Shown here: positions 32,900 through 42,536 of the stretch, in pieces
Layout: every line of letters starts with the position of its first letter
Numbering within the stretch: position 1 is the stretch's first letter
Assembly (NCBI GenBank): GCA_016700415.1
Contig: CP065018.1
Span: 868,001-932,000, forward strand
Length of the DNA: 64,000 bases
Source: Flavobacteriales bacterium
GTDB taxonomy: Bacteria; Bacteroidota; Bacteroidia; Flavobacteriales_F; PHOS-HE28
Reading direction: 5' to 3'
The notes under the pieces: generated by a model
Databases searched by the model: none
What the model saw: the letters and a program-made list of their open reading frames with translations, nothing else
What the model was told of the DNA's origin: nothing
Made by a program: the position numbers and the translations under genes

Positions 32900-35475
32900 A
32901 TGAAACACGTGTTACCCATGGCATTGGTCGCGACCCTGGCCTGCGCCTTCACCCCCCCCCGCCTCCGAGTCCTTACATCCCGCCGGACCCGTACGGTGAC
33001 ATGCAAAAGGAGAGCTACGGGATCTGGCCGAACCAGGGCCAGATAACCGACTTACAGGGGAATCCGGTACCGGATGTCTCCTTCTACACGACCGGGTCCT
33101 TGCCCCGTGCGTATTTCCGCAAAGATGGGAGCTTCTCTTTGGTGTTGGCCTCTGTTGATACCACCACCATGGCGGATACCTTGCGTCGCCTCGATATTAC
33201 CTGCGTGGGTCCGGAAGCCAACTATCCGGATCCCATTGTCTGGGAAATGAAGCAGCGCTATGCCAACTTCTACTTCCCGCAATGCGCGCCGAACGGTGCC
33301 ACCAACGTACATGCGTACGCACGTGTGATCTATCCGGAGATGTACCCGCTGATCGACATGCAAATCTACAGCGGGAGGATGGGCCAGAAGCTCGCCTTCG
33401 TGGTGAACCCCGGCGGGGACCCCAAGGATATCGAATTGCAACTGACCGGCCAGGACCAGTTGGACGTTGACATTTACGGCAACCTGAAGATCCTCTTGGA
33501 TGGCAAATGGGTGGTGTTGCCTGAGGCCGTCGCCTACCAAGTGGAGTCCAACAACGACATTACCCCGGTGAACTGGACGGCGGACTATGAAGTGAACAAC
33601 GGACAAGCCACCGTGCGCTTCAACTTCGACCAGTTCGACCATGGCAAGCCCTTGGTCTTCCTCATTGGCCCAGCGGCCATGGGCGGCACTCCCTCCTACA
33701 GCGAGGAGGGTATCTGCTGGAGCACCTATTACGGTGGAGACGAACGGGACTACACCAAGGACGCCAAGGCCGACTTGGCCGGCGGTTATTATGTTGGTGG
33801 ACGCACCTACTCTACTTTTGCCAGCTTCCCGAATTTGCCCGGTGCGATCAACATCATAGGAGCTACCGCAGTGGCTACGCTCACGAAGTTCAATGAAGGC
33901 AATGAGCTCCAATGGACCAATTATTTCGGAGGGTTGGTCTCAGTGGATAATTTCACGCATCCGACCACCGGTGAAGTAGTAGCAGTGAAAGAGGTACCAT
34001 ATCGCGCCATTTATTTGGCAGGAACCTCGAAAGCCCCGAACCTTCTGATTCAACCGGAGGCTGGAGCATATTCTGAACCGGGCACAGGCAACCTCTCCGA
34101 TAAGGGGTTCATTGCCAAGTTCGATGAGTTCGGCCAAATATTGTGGTCCACCTATTTCGGGGACCATGACGTGGAGATCGAAGGCATGGATGTATTGACC
34201 CATAATAGGATCATCGTTTCAGGTCATTCGCCGAACATCCTTCCAGTCCCTCCGGAACCTTTGGCCGGGGCGACGGTCCTACCGTACGCAGGTGGAAGTT
34301 CGGATGGTTTTTTGGCGCTGTTTGATATTAATGACCAACTATCTTGGCGCACGTATTACGGCGGATCGGATAACGAGGATGGCGTGTTGGTCAAGACCTG
34401 CTCGGAATGGATCTACTTGGCTGGCAATACCCTTTCCTCGGATATCCCCCCTATCGAACCACAGGATTGTTACCATCAAACCTATCAAGGCGGCCAAGAC
34501 TGCATGATCGCCGCCTTCACCATTGGCGGCACTCCGGTATGGGCCACCTACCTTGGCGGTGACGGGGAAGAAGTCTTGGGACCTAAAGGTTTGGCCACAA
34601 ATAAGGACAACGAGGCCATGATGGTGGGTACCACGCAGGGCTTGGACGACTTGGTCTTTAATCCTGATCATTGGTATGATGACACACCCTCCTCAACGGA
34701 AAAGAATGGGTTCATAACCCGGTTCAGCGGAGAAGGTCACTTCACACCATTGTGGATCAGCTATCTCGGTTCAGGTCATTACCACTTTCCATGGTGCCTA
34801 TCCATTGACGCTTATGGGTCCATGACGGTGGGGGGCTATACGAACGACCCGTTTTTTGAGGCCGTACCTCGTGCGGGCTACTACTATCAGCCCAATTATC
34901 TTCCCGACGGGATCGACGGTTTCATCACCCAGTTCGACGAACAACAGGACCGCGTATGGAGCACGCTCTTTGGTGGCAAAACCGGAGGGGTGATAAACGA
35001 GCATATCCCGGAGAACATCATGTCGCTCAACGACCTCAATGGATCGCTCTACGCAACCGGATACACCGAAAAGCACAATCAGCTGGTCAACTCCTACTTC
35101 CCTTTGGATAATCAGCAGAGCACGGCATGGTTTAATGATGTATTCAATGGGAACGGCCTCAGCAATGAATTCTCTGACGGATTCATTGCCCAATTCTGCA
35201 ATGAGCTCTCCATTGGCATCGAACCCGTTTCAAGCTTCGCCAATGAGGGTCTTCAGCTCATTTCCCAAGCATCAGGTAATATCATCATCGCGGGTCTTGC
35301 TGATGGCCCTCACACTTTGCGCATCTTTGACGCACTAGGCCGCCTGCTGCTGGATCGTTCCGTACGCAGCACCACTGGCCGCACGGGTACGGTGGAACTT
35401 GGTGAACGCAGCAATGCCATGTATATCATCCAGGTTGATGGTACACGCACGACGAAATACATCCCTGTGCAATGA
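32900..35475 (+). CDS. secreted SBBP/beta-propeller protein with T9SS domain, frame broken at a C9 tract
   Basis: The ATG at 32900 encodes a clear signal peptide (MKHVLPMALVATLACAF). The frame then hits nine C residues (32952-32960) and must shift to reach the 850-codon body. Ten C would join them as ...FTPPPPPSPYIPPDP. The body has at least six repeats of the form W-x-[ST]-[YN]-[YFL]-G (ICWSTYYGGDERDY, LQWTNYFGG, ILWSTYFGD, LSWRTYYGGSDNED, PVWATYLGGDGEE, RVWSTLFGGKTGG), typical of SBBP propellers. A C-terminal T9SS type A sorting domain ends in KYIPVQ. Without the shift, only a TTG start at 32893 is available, and it gives no signal peptide. The next gene overlaps by 4 nt. Confidence 0.8.
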
Positions 35476-36872
35476 GCGGTTTCCGCCAAGCATGGCGTGG
35501 CGTTTGGGCAGTGGGGCTGGCCGCATGGCTGGCCCCGGCCCTAGCCCAGCATTGGGAATCGGCCGGGGTACCTTCCTTTATGATTTATCCCTATATCTGC
35601 TATGCGGACACGGCCAACGATGCCTTGTATACAGGTTCAAACCAGCCGTTTATTGTTGACGGCGTAGGATACTATGCCCTTTATCGGTATCATGGAGGAC
35701 AATGGGATACACTGGGGCTTTTCGGAAATACAATACGGTCAGCTATTGTGTACAACGACACCTTAATCGTGGGAGGGGGCTTCCAAACGGTCCACGACCA
35801 GCCTCTTGAACGGATATCATGTTACGTAGATGGCACTTGGCAGTCATATGGGACTTTTGGACCTGGAATTGTTTCGCGGCTTCGGATCATTGACGGGGAT
35901 TTATATGCCTTGGGAATCTTCGATATTGTCGATGGGGCATTTTGCAATGGCTTGGCCAAACGTGTTGGAGGCCATTGGGAGCCCGTAGGTACATTACCGA
36001 TCTTCAATGGGGACGGTTCCGCTTGGTTCTTGGACGCAATCAACTACCAGGGGCAGTTGGTGGTCACGGGCAATTTCACCAGTGCGGACCAGACCATACA
36101 TGATATTATGGCTTTTAACGGGACAAGCTGGCAGCCCGTCTGCCAATGCATGACGGGCGGCATGGACGGAGGAGGTTCTCTCGCTGTTTACCAAGGGGAC
36201 CTGTACTTGGGCGGGCGCTTTTATTTCGGCCCAGGGAATGTGGGACAGGGCCTTATGCGCTGGGACGGCGTTCAATGGCATCAAGTGGGGCAATCTGATG
36301 GTGGGCTACAGCTCTACGACCATTCCGACCAGTACCCACCCACCGTTCACGGCTTTACCATACGCGATGGCCTGTTATTGGTGGCAGGTGCCTTCTTTTT
36401 CGCCGATCACGTTCCTGCGGCCGGCGTGGCCTCATGGGATGGCAGTCAGTGGTGCAGTTTAGGTGGTGGGCCTGCATCAGCGGGTGGTTTTGTATCCGCC
36501 ATGGATTTCTACCAAGATACCCTCTATATCGGTTGCGGTCAGATCGCGGAAGGACAAGAAGTGAATGGAGTGGCCCGCTTTATCGGCAGCAGCTACCAAG
36601 AGGAATGCGCTGCAACGGGGATTCAAGAGACTGTGACGAATGTTGGTTTGCGAGTGCTTTCACCCCGACCCGGCACGATAGTTCTCACCGGCCTTTCCGA
36701 TGGACCGCACGCCTTGCGGGTCTATGACGCCCAGGGTCGCTTGGTATTGGCACGACCGATCAATAGCACGAACGGACGAACGGCTGAGGTGCAATTAGAC
36801 GAACAGCCTGCGGCGCTCTACCTGATCCAGGTGGACGAGGTGCAACGGGCGAAGTACATCCCGGTGCAATGA
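35472..36872 (+). CDS. secreted protein with T9SS sorting domain
   Basis: A 466-aa exported protein with a signal peptide (MSGFRQAWRGVWAVGLAAWLAPALAQ). The body has repeats of the type W-D-x-L/x-G-G ... LYALG (HGGQWDTLG, DGTWQSYG, GGHWEPVG, DGVQWHQVG, DGSQWCSLGGG), resembling a kelch-like or hyalin-like propeller. The C-terminal 70 residues are closely related to those of the upstream neighbour (LSDGPHALRVYDAQGRL versus LADGPHTLRIFDALGRL, both ending KYIPVQ). The ATGA overlap shows co-translation. Ligand unknown. Confidence 0.85.
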   Translation: MSGFRQAWRGVWAVGLAAWLAPALAQHWESAGVPSFMIYPYICYADTANDALYTGSNQPFIVDGVGYYALYRYHGGQWDTLGLFGNTIRSAIVYNDTLIVGGGFQTVHDQPLERISCYVDGTWQSYGTFGPGIVSRLRIIDGDLYALGIFDIVDGAFCNGLAKRVGGHWEPVGTLPIFNGDGSAWFLDAINYQGQLVVTGNFTSADQTIHDIMAFNGTSWQPVCQCMTGGMDGGGSLAVYQGDLYLGGRFYFGPGNVGQGLMRWDGVQWHQVGQSDGGLQLYDHSDQYPPTVHGFTIRDGLLLVAGAFFFADHVPAAGVASWDGSQWCSLGGGPASAGGFVSAMDFYQDTLYIGCGQIAEGQEVNGVARFIGSSYQEECAATGIQETVTNVGLRVLSPRPGTIVLTGLSDGPHALRVYDAQGRLVLARPINSTNGRTAEVQLDEQPAALYLIQVDEVQRAKYIPVQ

Positions 36873-36931
36873 AAATCGGCACAACAAGGACACGGTAATA
36901 GCAGGGCCTGTTGATCAATGCGCGGTCTGTC

Positions 36932-37834
36932 CTACCGGCTGCCCTTCATCATCTCCATGTACTGGTTGATGTGCCCGGGGTCGATGATCTGCAGCGTATT
37001 GTACACCTTGGCGCGCTCCTGCGGGTCGGAGCCTTTGAAAAGGTCCACCAGCTCGTTGTACTTGCCATTGAAGAGCACCTGCAGGTTGTAGCTGCTGGGC
37101 TTCGCCTGATGAACCGACTTCAGCGTCTCGATAGCGGCAGCGCAGGCTTTACGGCCCTTGGCCGCGTCCGTGGACATCTCATCGAAGCCGTTGCGATGGT
37201 AGTCGTAGAGGAACTGGCGCAGCGGCCTGAACGCGCCCTGTTGCTGGTTGTCCACCAACCAATAGCGGTTTTTCTGGTCCTCGAAAGCCTTCCATCCGGA
37301 TTCGCTCGCGTTCTGTGCATTGCTCACCACGGTCTGGGCCTGGGCATAAAAATCGCTGCCGCCCATGGGCGAATAGGTGTCACCGTCCACGCCCAAGAGA
37401 AAGTAGGCATAGAAGGCCACGACGGACGAAAGGTTGTTGGTGAAGCGCTCGGGGGCGAAATCGATCTGCGTGTTCTCCAGAAAGGTGAACTGGACGTTGT
37501 TGTCCAGAATGTCCACCACCGGGCTGAGGTAATCGGAGCCGTAAACGGGCCGCGAGTAGATCACTTGCAGCGAGGCCGAGAAGCGGTCCGCGGAACTCTG
37601 CTCGTTGATGGTGAGGAGCATGTTGCAGTCGATACGTTCCTGCGGGCTGAAATTCAAGGCGGTCCAGCGGCGCGTGTTCATCAACTGGGTGATGCTGGTC
37701 TCCATGCTCTGGAACACGCGCTTGGGCGTGCTCTGGATCTGCGGCGCGATCACCGACACCTTGCAATTGAACTCCTGCGCCTGTGCGGCGGTGAAGGCCA
37801 AAATGAGCGGTATTGCAAGGAATTTACTTCGCAT
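36932..37834 (-). CDS. porD: type IX secretion protein PorD (DUF4835)
   Basis: A 300-aa periplasmic or outer-membrane-associated protein with a signal peptide (MRSKFLAIPLILAFTAAQAQ). The family pattern is EFNCKVSVIAPQIQSTPKRVFQSMETSI, LNFSPQERIDCNMLLTI and AFYAYFLLGVDGDTYSPMGG. This matches DUF4835, named PorD because of its link to the type IX machinery. It overlaps coaBC by 11 nt. Several T9SS cargo proteins in this window would depend on the system. Confidence 0.82.
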   Translation of the reverse strand: MRSKFLAIPLILAFTAAQAQEFNCKVSVIAPQIQSTPKRVFQSMETSITQLMNTRRWTALNFSPQERIDCNMLLTINEQSSADRFSASLQVIYSRPVYGSDYLSPVVDILDNNVQFTFLENTQIDFAPERFTNNLSSVVAFYAYFLLGVDGDTYSPMGGSDFYAQAQTVVSNAQNASESGWKAFEDQKNRYWLVDNQQQGAFRPLRQFLYDYHRNGFDEMSTDAAKGRKACAAAIETLKSVHQAKPSSYNLQVLFNGKYNELVDLFKGSDPQERAKVYNTLQIIDPGHINQYMEMMKGSR

Positions 37835-39050
37835 GGGGCAAACTTATCTCGATCCGGTCAAGGATGGCACGGGCCACTTCGGTCTTTGACATCAACGGCA
37901 GTTCCGTGGACTTCTTGCCACGGTCGATCAGGGTCACTTTATTGGTGTCGTGGCCGAAGCCTGCACCGGCGTCCTTCAAGGAGTTCAGCACAATGAGGTC
38001 GAGGTTCTTGCGATCGATCTTCTCCTCGGCGTTGCGGCGCTCGTTGTCGGTCTCCAAGGCGAAGCCCACCAAGTACTGGCCTTTCTGCTTGACGCCTCCC
38101 ATCCAGGCAAGGATGTCCTCCGTGGCTTCCAGTGCCAAGGACGGAAGCTTGTCCTTCTTCTTCATCTTGGCATCAGCAACGGAGGCGGGTCGCCAATCGG
38201 CCACGGCGGCGCTGAGGATCGCCACGTTGCATGCGGCAAACCGCGCCTTGGCAGCCTCGGCCATCTGTGCGGCAGAAACAACATCGGTGCGGCGGATGCC
38301 TGGGTGATGCGCTTCCAAGCCCACGGGGCCGGTGATCAGTTCCACCTGCGCACCGCGCGCAGCGGCCTCTTCCGCTAGGGCGAAGCCCATCTTGCCCGAA
38401 CTGCTGTTGCCGATGAAGCGCACCGGGTCGATGGCCTCGTGCGTCGGCCCGGCGGTGATCAGCAGCGTCTTCCCCGCCAAAGGTGAGCGCCCCATTACGG
38501 CATCCGCCAAGCGCGTCACGATGTCCTCCGGTTCGGTCATGCGCCCCTCCCCGCTCAGGCCGCTGGCCAGTTCGCCTTCTTCCGGCCCGATGGTCTGCAC
38601 ACCGCGCTCCTTGAGCAGGGCGATGTTGGCGCGGGTCGCGGTGCTGCGGTACATCTCCAGGTCCATGGCGGGGGCGACGAAAACGGGGCATTCGGCGCTG
38701 AGCCAGCAGGCCAGCAGCAGGTCGTCGCAAAGGCCCTGGGCCATCTTCGCCAAGGTGTTCGCCGTGGCCGGGGCGATCAGCAGGACATCGGCCCAGCGCG
38801 CCAGGTGTACATGGTCGTTCCAGGTCACGGAGCCATCGCTGCGGTCCGTCATTTCGGTAAGCGCAGGTCTCCGGCTCAACGTGGAAAGCACCAAGGGCGA
38901 GACAAAACCGTGCGCGGCGGGGGTCATCACCACCTGCACTTCCGCGCCGGCTTTCACCAATGCGCGTACCAGCAGGGGTGCCTTATACGCGGCAATGCCG
39001 CCAGTGACGCCCAGCAGCACCTTGCGTGGAAGGACGCATGCAGCACCCAT
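37824..39050 (-). CDS. coaBC: bifunctional phosphopantothenoylcysteine decarboxylase / phosphopantothenate-cysteine ligase
   Basis: A 408-aa enzyme making 4'-phosphopantetheine for CoA. The N-terminal flavin-binding decarboxylase domain (CoaC, about 1-185) starts LLGVTGGIAAYKAPLLVRALVKAG and has a His in the WNDHVHLA region and the PAMDLEMY segment. The C-terminal ligase domain (CoaB) shows ITAGPTHEAIDPVRFIGNSSSGKMG and the DLIVLNSL region. Part of the operon bamD-rpoZ-coaBC-porD. Confidence 0.95.
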   Translation of the reverse strand: MGAACVLPRKVLLGVTGGIAAYKAPLLVRALVKAGAEVQVVMTPAAHGFVSPLVLSTLSRRPALTEMTDRSDGSVTWNDHVHLARWADVLLIAPATANTLAKMAQGLCDDLLLACWLSAECPVFVAPAMDLEMYRSTATRANIALLKERGVQTIGPEEGELASGLSGEGRMTEPEDIVTRLADAVMGRSPLAGKTLLITAGPTHEAIDPVRFIGNSSSGKMGFALAEEAAARGAQVELITGPVGLEAHHPGIRRTDVVSAAQMAEAAKARFAACNVAILSAAVADWRPASVADAKMKKKDKLPSLALEATEDILAWMGGVKQKGQYLVGFALETDNERRNAEEKIDRKNLDLIVLNSLKDAGAGFGHDTNKVTLIDRGKKSTELPLMSKTEVARAILDRIEISLPHAK

Positions 39051-39065
39051 CCTTTCCGTAGAAAA

Positions 39066-39401
39066 TTACCCGGCGGAGGCCGTCTCCTCTTCAGGGCGCC
39101 GGAAAACGATTCGGTCCTCGAGCATCTCCTCGATGGCGATGGCCGACGGCTTCGGCATGCGCTCATACTGCTTGCTCATCTCGATCTGCTCGCGGTTCTC
39201 GTAGATCTCCTCGATGTTCTCACCGGTCACGGCGAACTCCTCCAACTTCTCGTTCAGCTCCTCCTTGATCTCCACAGCGATCTGGTTGGCGCGCTTGCTG
39301 ATGATCACGATGCTCTCATAGAGGTTGCCTGTCTCGGGGTCCAACCGGTTCACGTTGCGCGTGACGGTTGACCTGGCGGCGTTCATGTACTTCGGGTTCA
39401 T
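39066..39401 (-). CDS. rpoZ: RNA polymerase omega subunit family protein (Rpb6-like)
   Basis: A 111-aa protein typical of the Bacteroidota omega subunit: NLYESIVIISKRANQIAVEIKEEL, then PKPSAIAIEEMLEDRIVFRRPEEE. It helps assemble and stabilise RNA polymerase. Its ATG overlaps the bamD stop (ATGA) and coaBC starts 15 bases downstream, so it is inside the operon. Confidence 0.88.
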   Translation of the reverse strand: MNPKYMNAARSTVTRNVNRLDPETGNLYESIVIISKRANQIAVEIKEELNEKLEEFAVTGENIEEIYENREQIEMSKQYERMPKPSAIAIEEMLEDRIVFRRPEEETASAG

Positions 39402-40207
39402 GGGTTCGGAGTGCGTTGCGATCGTTTTTGCTGGGAGGTAAGGTCCCGGAGCAGCGCACGGGCCTGTGGAAGGCGTGCGCTTTGGGGAAAAGCGTCCGCG
39501 AAGGTATTGAATGATCGGATACCGGCCTCGATCCGCTCCGTTTTACGGTCCTCCACACTGTTCACGGCCAGGTCATGGTCGGCCTGAAGAACGCTGAAAA
39601 GGGCTTCTTCCCGATAACTGGAATTGGGCCATTTCCGCAGGAAACCCTGCATGGCCTCGCTGGCGGAACGATAGTACCGGGTGCGCAGGTATTGGCGTGC
39701 CCCGTAGAAGTCCTTCTTCTCCAGCTTCACCCGCAGCCCGTCGATGAGCGTGTTGCAGGAATCCTTCAACTCCGTGTCCGGATAGCGCACCATGAACAGC
39801 TCCAGCTTGTCGATGGCCATCTGCGTGTCCGTCTGGTCAAGTTCGAACTCCGGCGATTCCTTATAGTGGCAAAAGGCGGCCAAGAAGCTGCATTCCTCGG
39901 CATGGACGCTGTTCCGGAAGGTCTTGGCGAAATTCCCGAGGTAATAGCTGGCCATGATGTAGTCCTTCTGGCCGAAATGGCCCTTGGCATAGTAGTAGCT
40001 CACCTGCTCATAGAGGGTGTCTCCCCGGGTGAGGCTGAGCAGTTCCTCCAGCAGTGGCATGGCCCGGTCATAGTCCGGCTTCTCCATGTATTTCACGGCC
40101 GTGCGGTATTTGTACTGCACATCGGTGCTCTTCACCGCCTTGCTGAATTCGCTGCAAGACCCGAGCAACAAGGCAATGATCACGGTAAAAAGGAGGGGGA
40201 CGCGCAT
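39398..40207 (-). CDS. bamD: outer membrane assembly lipoprotein BamD
   Basis: A 269-aa lipoprotein with lipobox LLLGSC (Cys14), exposed on the periplasmic side. TPR-like helices follow (KYMEKPDYDRAMPLLEELLSL, QVSYYYAKGHFGQKDYIMASYYLGNF). It is part of the BAM complex that inserts beta-barrels. First gene of bamD-rpoZ-coaBC-porD. The ATG at 40207 is preferred over 40237 because it puts the signal sequence at the N-terminus and lies nine bases after a TACATTTG element. Confidence 0.88.
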   Translation of the reverse strand: MRVPLLFTVIIALLLGSCSEFSKAVKSTDVQYKYRTAVKYMEKPDYDRAMPLLEELLSLTRGDTLYEQVSYYYAKGHFGQKDYIMASYYLGNFAKTFRNSVHAEECSFLAAFCHYKESPEFELDQTDTQMAIDKLELFMVRYPDTELKDSCNTLIDGLRVKLEKKDFYGARQYLRTRYYRSASEAMQGFLRKWPNSSYREEALFSVLQADHDLAVNSVEDRKTERIEAGIRSFNTFADAFPQSARLPQARALLRDLTSQQKRSQRTPNP

Positions 40208-40216
40208 AACGGGCGG

Positions 40217-40224
40217 CAAATGTA
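40217..40224 (-). promoter_or_regulatory. -7 promoter element TACATTTG of the bamD operon
   Basis: A perfect TAnnTTTG match on the minus strand, nine bases before the bamD start. No TTG is seen at the usual -33 distance. Confidence 0.5.
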
Positions 40225-40423
40225 GCCTTCGCACCAACGCGGGGGGAAGATGTTTCGCATGTGTTGGCGAATGATGGAAGGAAAAGCTGAAAGTGGAAAC
40301 TTGAAACGCGCAACCTACCTACGGTAGGCAAGCACGCCAACCCGCAACAGATCAACCCGGAACACGTCAACCCGTTCCGATATCTACCTTCGCCGCCGGA
40401 AAACGGTACTTCATTCTACAGCC

Positions 40424-41668
40424 ATGAACGACATATTCGACAAGATCCGCAAGGACGCCGGGCCCATCGGCCGCCACGCCAAACAAGCCCATGGCTATTT
40501 CGCATTCCCCAAGTTGGAGGGCGAACTGGGCGCACACATGCAATTCCGGGGCAAGGAAGTGCTGGTATGGAGCCTGAACAATTACCTGGGCCTCGCCAAC
40601 CATCCCGAAGTACGGAAGGTGGACGCACAAGCAGCCAAGGATTGGGGCCTCGCCTACCCGATGGGCGCACGCATGATGAGCGGTCAGACCAAGTACCATG
40701 AGCAGTTGGAGGACCAGCTGAGCGATTTCATGCAAAAGGAGGACACCTTCCTGCTGAACTTCGGCTACCAAGGCTGTATGAGCTGCATCGACGCCCTGCT
40801 TGGCCGCCACGACGTGCTGGTGTTCGACAGCGAAAGCCACGCCTGCATGATGGACGGTGCCCGGCTGCACGCCGGCAGGCGCTTCATGTTCCAGCATAAC
40901 GACATGGCCAGCTTGGACAAGCAACTGGAGCATGCCCGCAAGGTGGCTGAACAAAGCGGTGGCGGCATTCTGGTGATGACAGAGGGCGTGTTCGGCATGG
41001 CCGGCGACCAAGGCAAGCTGAAGGAGATCGCCGAGCGCAAGAAGAAGTACAACTTCCGCCTTTTCGTGGACGATGCGCACGGCTTCGGCCAGATGGGCGA
41101 GCACGGGCGCGGCACCGGGGACCACCAGGGCGTGCAGGACCAGATCGACATCTACTTCGGCACCTTCGCCAAGAGCATGGCCAGCATCGGTGCCTTCATC
41201 AGCGGACCCGAGGATGTGATCATGTTCATGCGCTACAACATGCGCAGCCAGATGTTCGCGAAGAGCCTGCCCATGCCCATCGTCATCGGCGCGATCAAGC
41301 GCTTGGAGATGATGCTTACCATGCCGGAGCTGGGCGAAAAACTGTGGGAGATCACCAACGCCCTTCAAAGCGGATTGAAGGAAGCGGGGCTGGACATCGG
41401 CACGACCAACAGCTGTGTAACACCCGTATACATGAAGGGCGGTGTGCCCGAAGCCACCAATGTGGTGGTCGACCTGCGCGAGAACCACGGTATTTTCTGC
41501 AGCATTGTGGTATACCCGGTGATCCCGAAAGGCGAGATCCTGCTACGCCTGATCCCCACCGCCGCGCACTCCTTGGAGGATGTGAAGCGGACCATCGAGA
41601 GCTTCAAGACGGTAAGCGCGAAGTTGACCGCCGGGGAATACGCGTCGGAGAAGATCGCGACCTTTTAA
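40424..41668 (+). CDS. PLP-dependent alpha-oxoamine synthase family enzyme (serine palmitoyltransferase-like)
   Basis: A 414-aa fold-type I aminotransferase-like enzyme. Conserved features are WSLNNYLGLANHP, MSGQTKYHEQLED, SHACMMDG, FVDDAHGFGQMGEHGRG and the PLP-binding Lys in GTFAKSMASIGAF. The alpha-oxoamine synthase family joins an acyl-CoA to an amino acid. In Bacteroidota, members start sphingolipid (serine) or sulfonolipid (cysteate) synthesis. KBL (2-amino-3-ketobutyrate ligase) and BioF are the alternatives; no threonine- or biotin-pathway genes lie nearby. A TACCTTCG octamer (40385-40392) may be the promoter. Confidence 0.83.
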   Translation: MNDIFDKIRKDAGPIGRHAKQAHGYFAFPKLEGELGAHMQFRGKEVLVWSLNNYLGLANHPEVRKVDAQAAKDWGLAYPMGARMMSGQTKYHEQLEDQLSDFMQKEDTFLLNFGYQGCMSCIDALLGRHDVLVFDSESHACMMDGARLHAGRRFMFQHNDMASLDKQLEHARKVAEQSGGGILVMTEGVFGMAGDQGKLKEIAERKKKYNFRLFVDDAHGFGQMGEHGRGTGDHQGVQDQIDIYFGTFAKSMASIGAFISGPEDVIMFMRYNMRSQMFAKSLPMPIVIGAIKRLEMMLTMPELGEKLWEITNALQSGLKEAGLDIGTTNSCVTPVYMKGGVPEATNVVVDLRENHGIFCSIVVYPVIPKGEILLRLIPTAAHSLEDVKRTIESFKTVSAKLTAGEYASEKIATF

Positions 41669-41770
41669 CGACCCCTTCAGGGATCGGGCATAACGCGCTG
41701 ATGCATCCGCATCGGCATTGATGGATTTTCCCTATGGGAGGGCCTAGGTTCAAAAATATTCGTCTGTAGC

Positions 41771-41935
41771 CTTTTCGCGACCCCGGCTCGGGGCCGGGGT
41801 GACAACCATGAGAGGGTGTGGTGTTCGATCATCCGCGTTGGGCGCGGATGATCGAACACCACACCCCAAGAGCAAATGTCATTTCGGGCCTGACCCGGCC
41901 CCGGCATACGCCGGGGGCGAAGGAGCGTGGCCATG
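41771..41935. repeat. interspersed palindromic element, copy 2
   Basis: The frame CGCGACCCCGGCTCGGGGCC and GGGGTGACAACCATG (41777-41810), plus GCAAATGTCATTTCGGGCC (41872-41890), matches copy 1. The core is a perfect 24-bp stem (41814-41837 with 41843-41866, loop TTGGG) containing GTTCGATCATCCGCG. It continues with a CCGGGGGCGAAGG block shared with 4600-4672. Sits between convergent genes in a 303-bp gap that holds no gene. Confidence 0.85.
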
Positions 41936-41971
41936 ATAACCCGAACGCCAGTGACCGTCTGGACGGTCGGC

Positions 41972-42370
41972 CTACCGGAAGCTCAGCCGGCCGAGGCTGT
42001 ACTTTCCGCTCCCGATGAAGAAGATGGCGATAAAGGCCATCATGTACAGGAAAGCAAGCTCCTGCTTGGCAAAGGGCTGATCCCCGTTCGCCATGAAGGC
42101 GGCCACGGCCATGGCGATGATCACCGGGATGGTGGACAGCCGCGTCCAGATGCCCAACAGTACCAACGCTGCACAGATCACCTCGGCGAAGAGGATCAGC
42201 GTGAGGCTGACCGTATGGCCCACGCCGATCGGGTCCCCGAAGGTGGAGGACAGCTCACCGAAGCGCAGGAGCTTGCCCCAACCGTGTTGCCAGAACAAGG
42301 TGCCGGCAGCCGAAAGGCGCAAAAGCAAAGCACCGATGTCGAACGAGACTTCGTCGGAATTGAGGAGCAT
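41972..42370 (-). CDS. DoxX family membrane protein
   Basis: A 132-aa protein with four membrane helices and the DoxX pattern: GALLLRLSAAGTLFWQHGWGKLL, LILFAEVICAALVLLGIWTRLSTIPV and AFLYMMAFIAIFFIGSGKYSLG. The role is uncertain; family members are linked to quinone or redox functions. A TACGTTTG element lies upstream. Confidence 0.87.
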   Translation of the reverse strand: MLLNSDEVSFDIGALLLRLSAAGTLFWQHGWGKLLRFGELSSTFGDPIGVGHTVSLTLILFAEVICAALVLLGIWTRLSTIPVIIAMAVAAFMANGDQPFAKQELAFLYMMAFIAIFFIGSGKYSLGRLSFR

Positions 42371-42387
42371 GGGTGTTAAATTCCCCC

Positions 42388-42395
42388 CAAACGTA
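42388..42395 (-). promoter_or_regulatory. -7 promoter element TACGTTTG of the doxX-like gene
   Basis: A perfect TAnnTTTG match on the minus strand, 17 bases before the ATG at 42370. Confidence 0.5.
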
Positions 42396-42536
42396 GCGGC
42401 TCGGATGCAACCTGCGGCCTACGCCATTGGATCATATCCACAGAGGGGGGTGCAGATCTGCCCGCTATAGAAATAGCCGTAGTGGCAATTCAAGGGATCA
42501 CCCCATATTTGCACCAACAATAACCTCACCTGAAAA

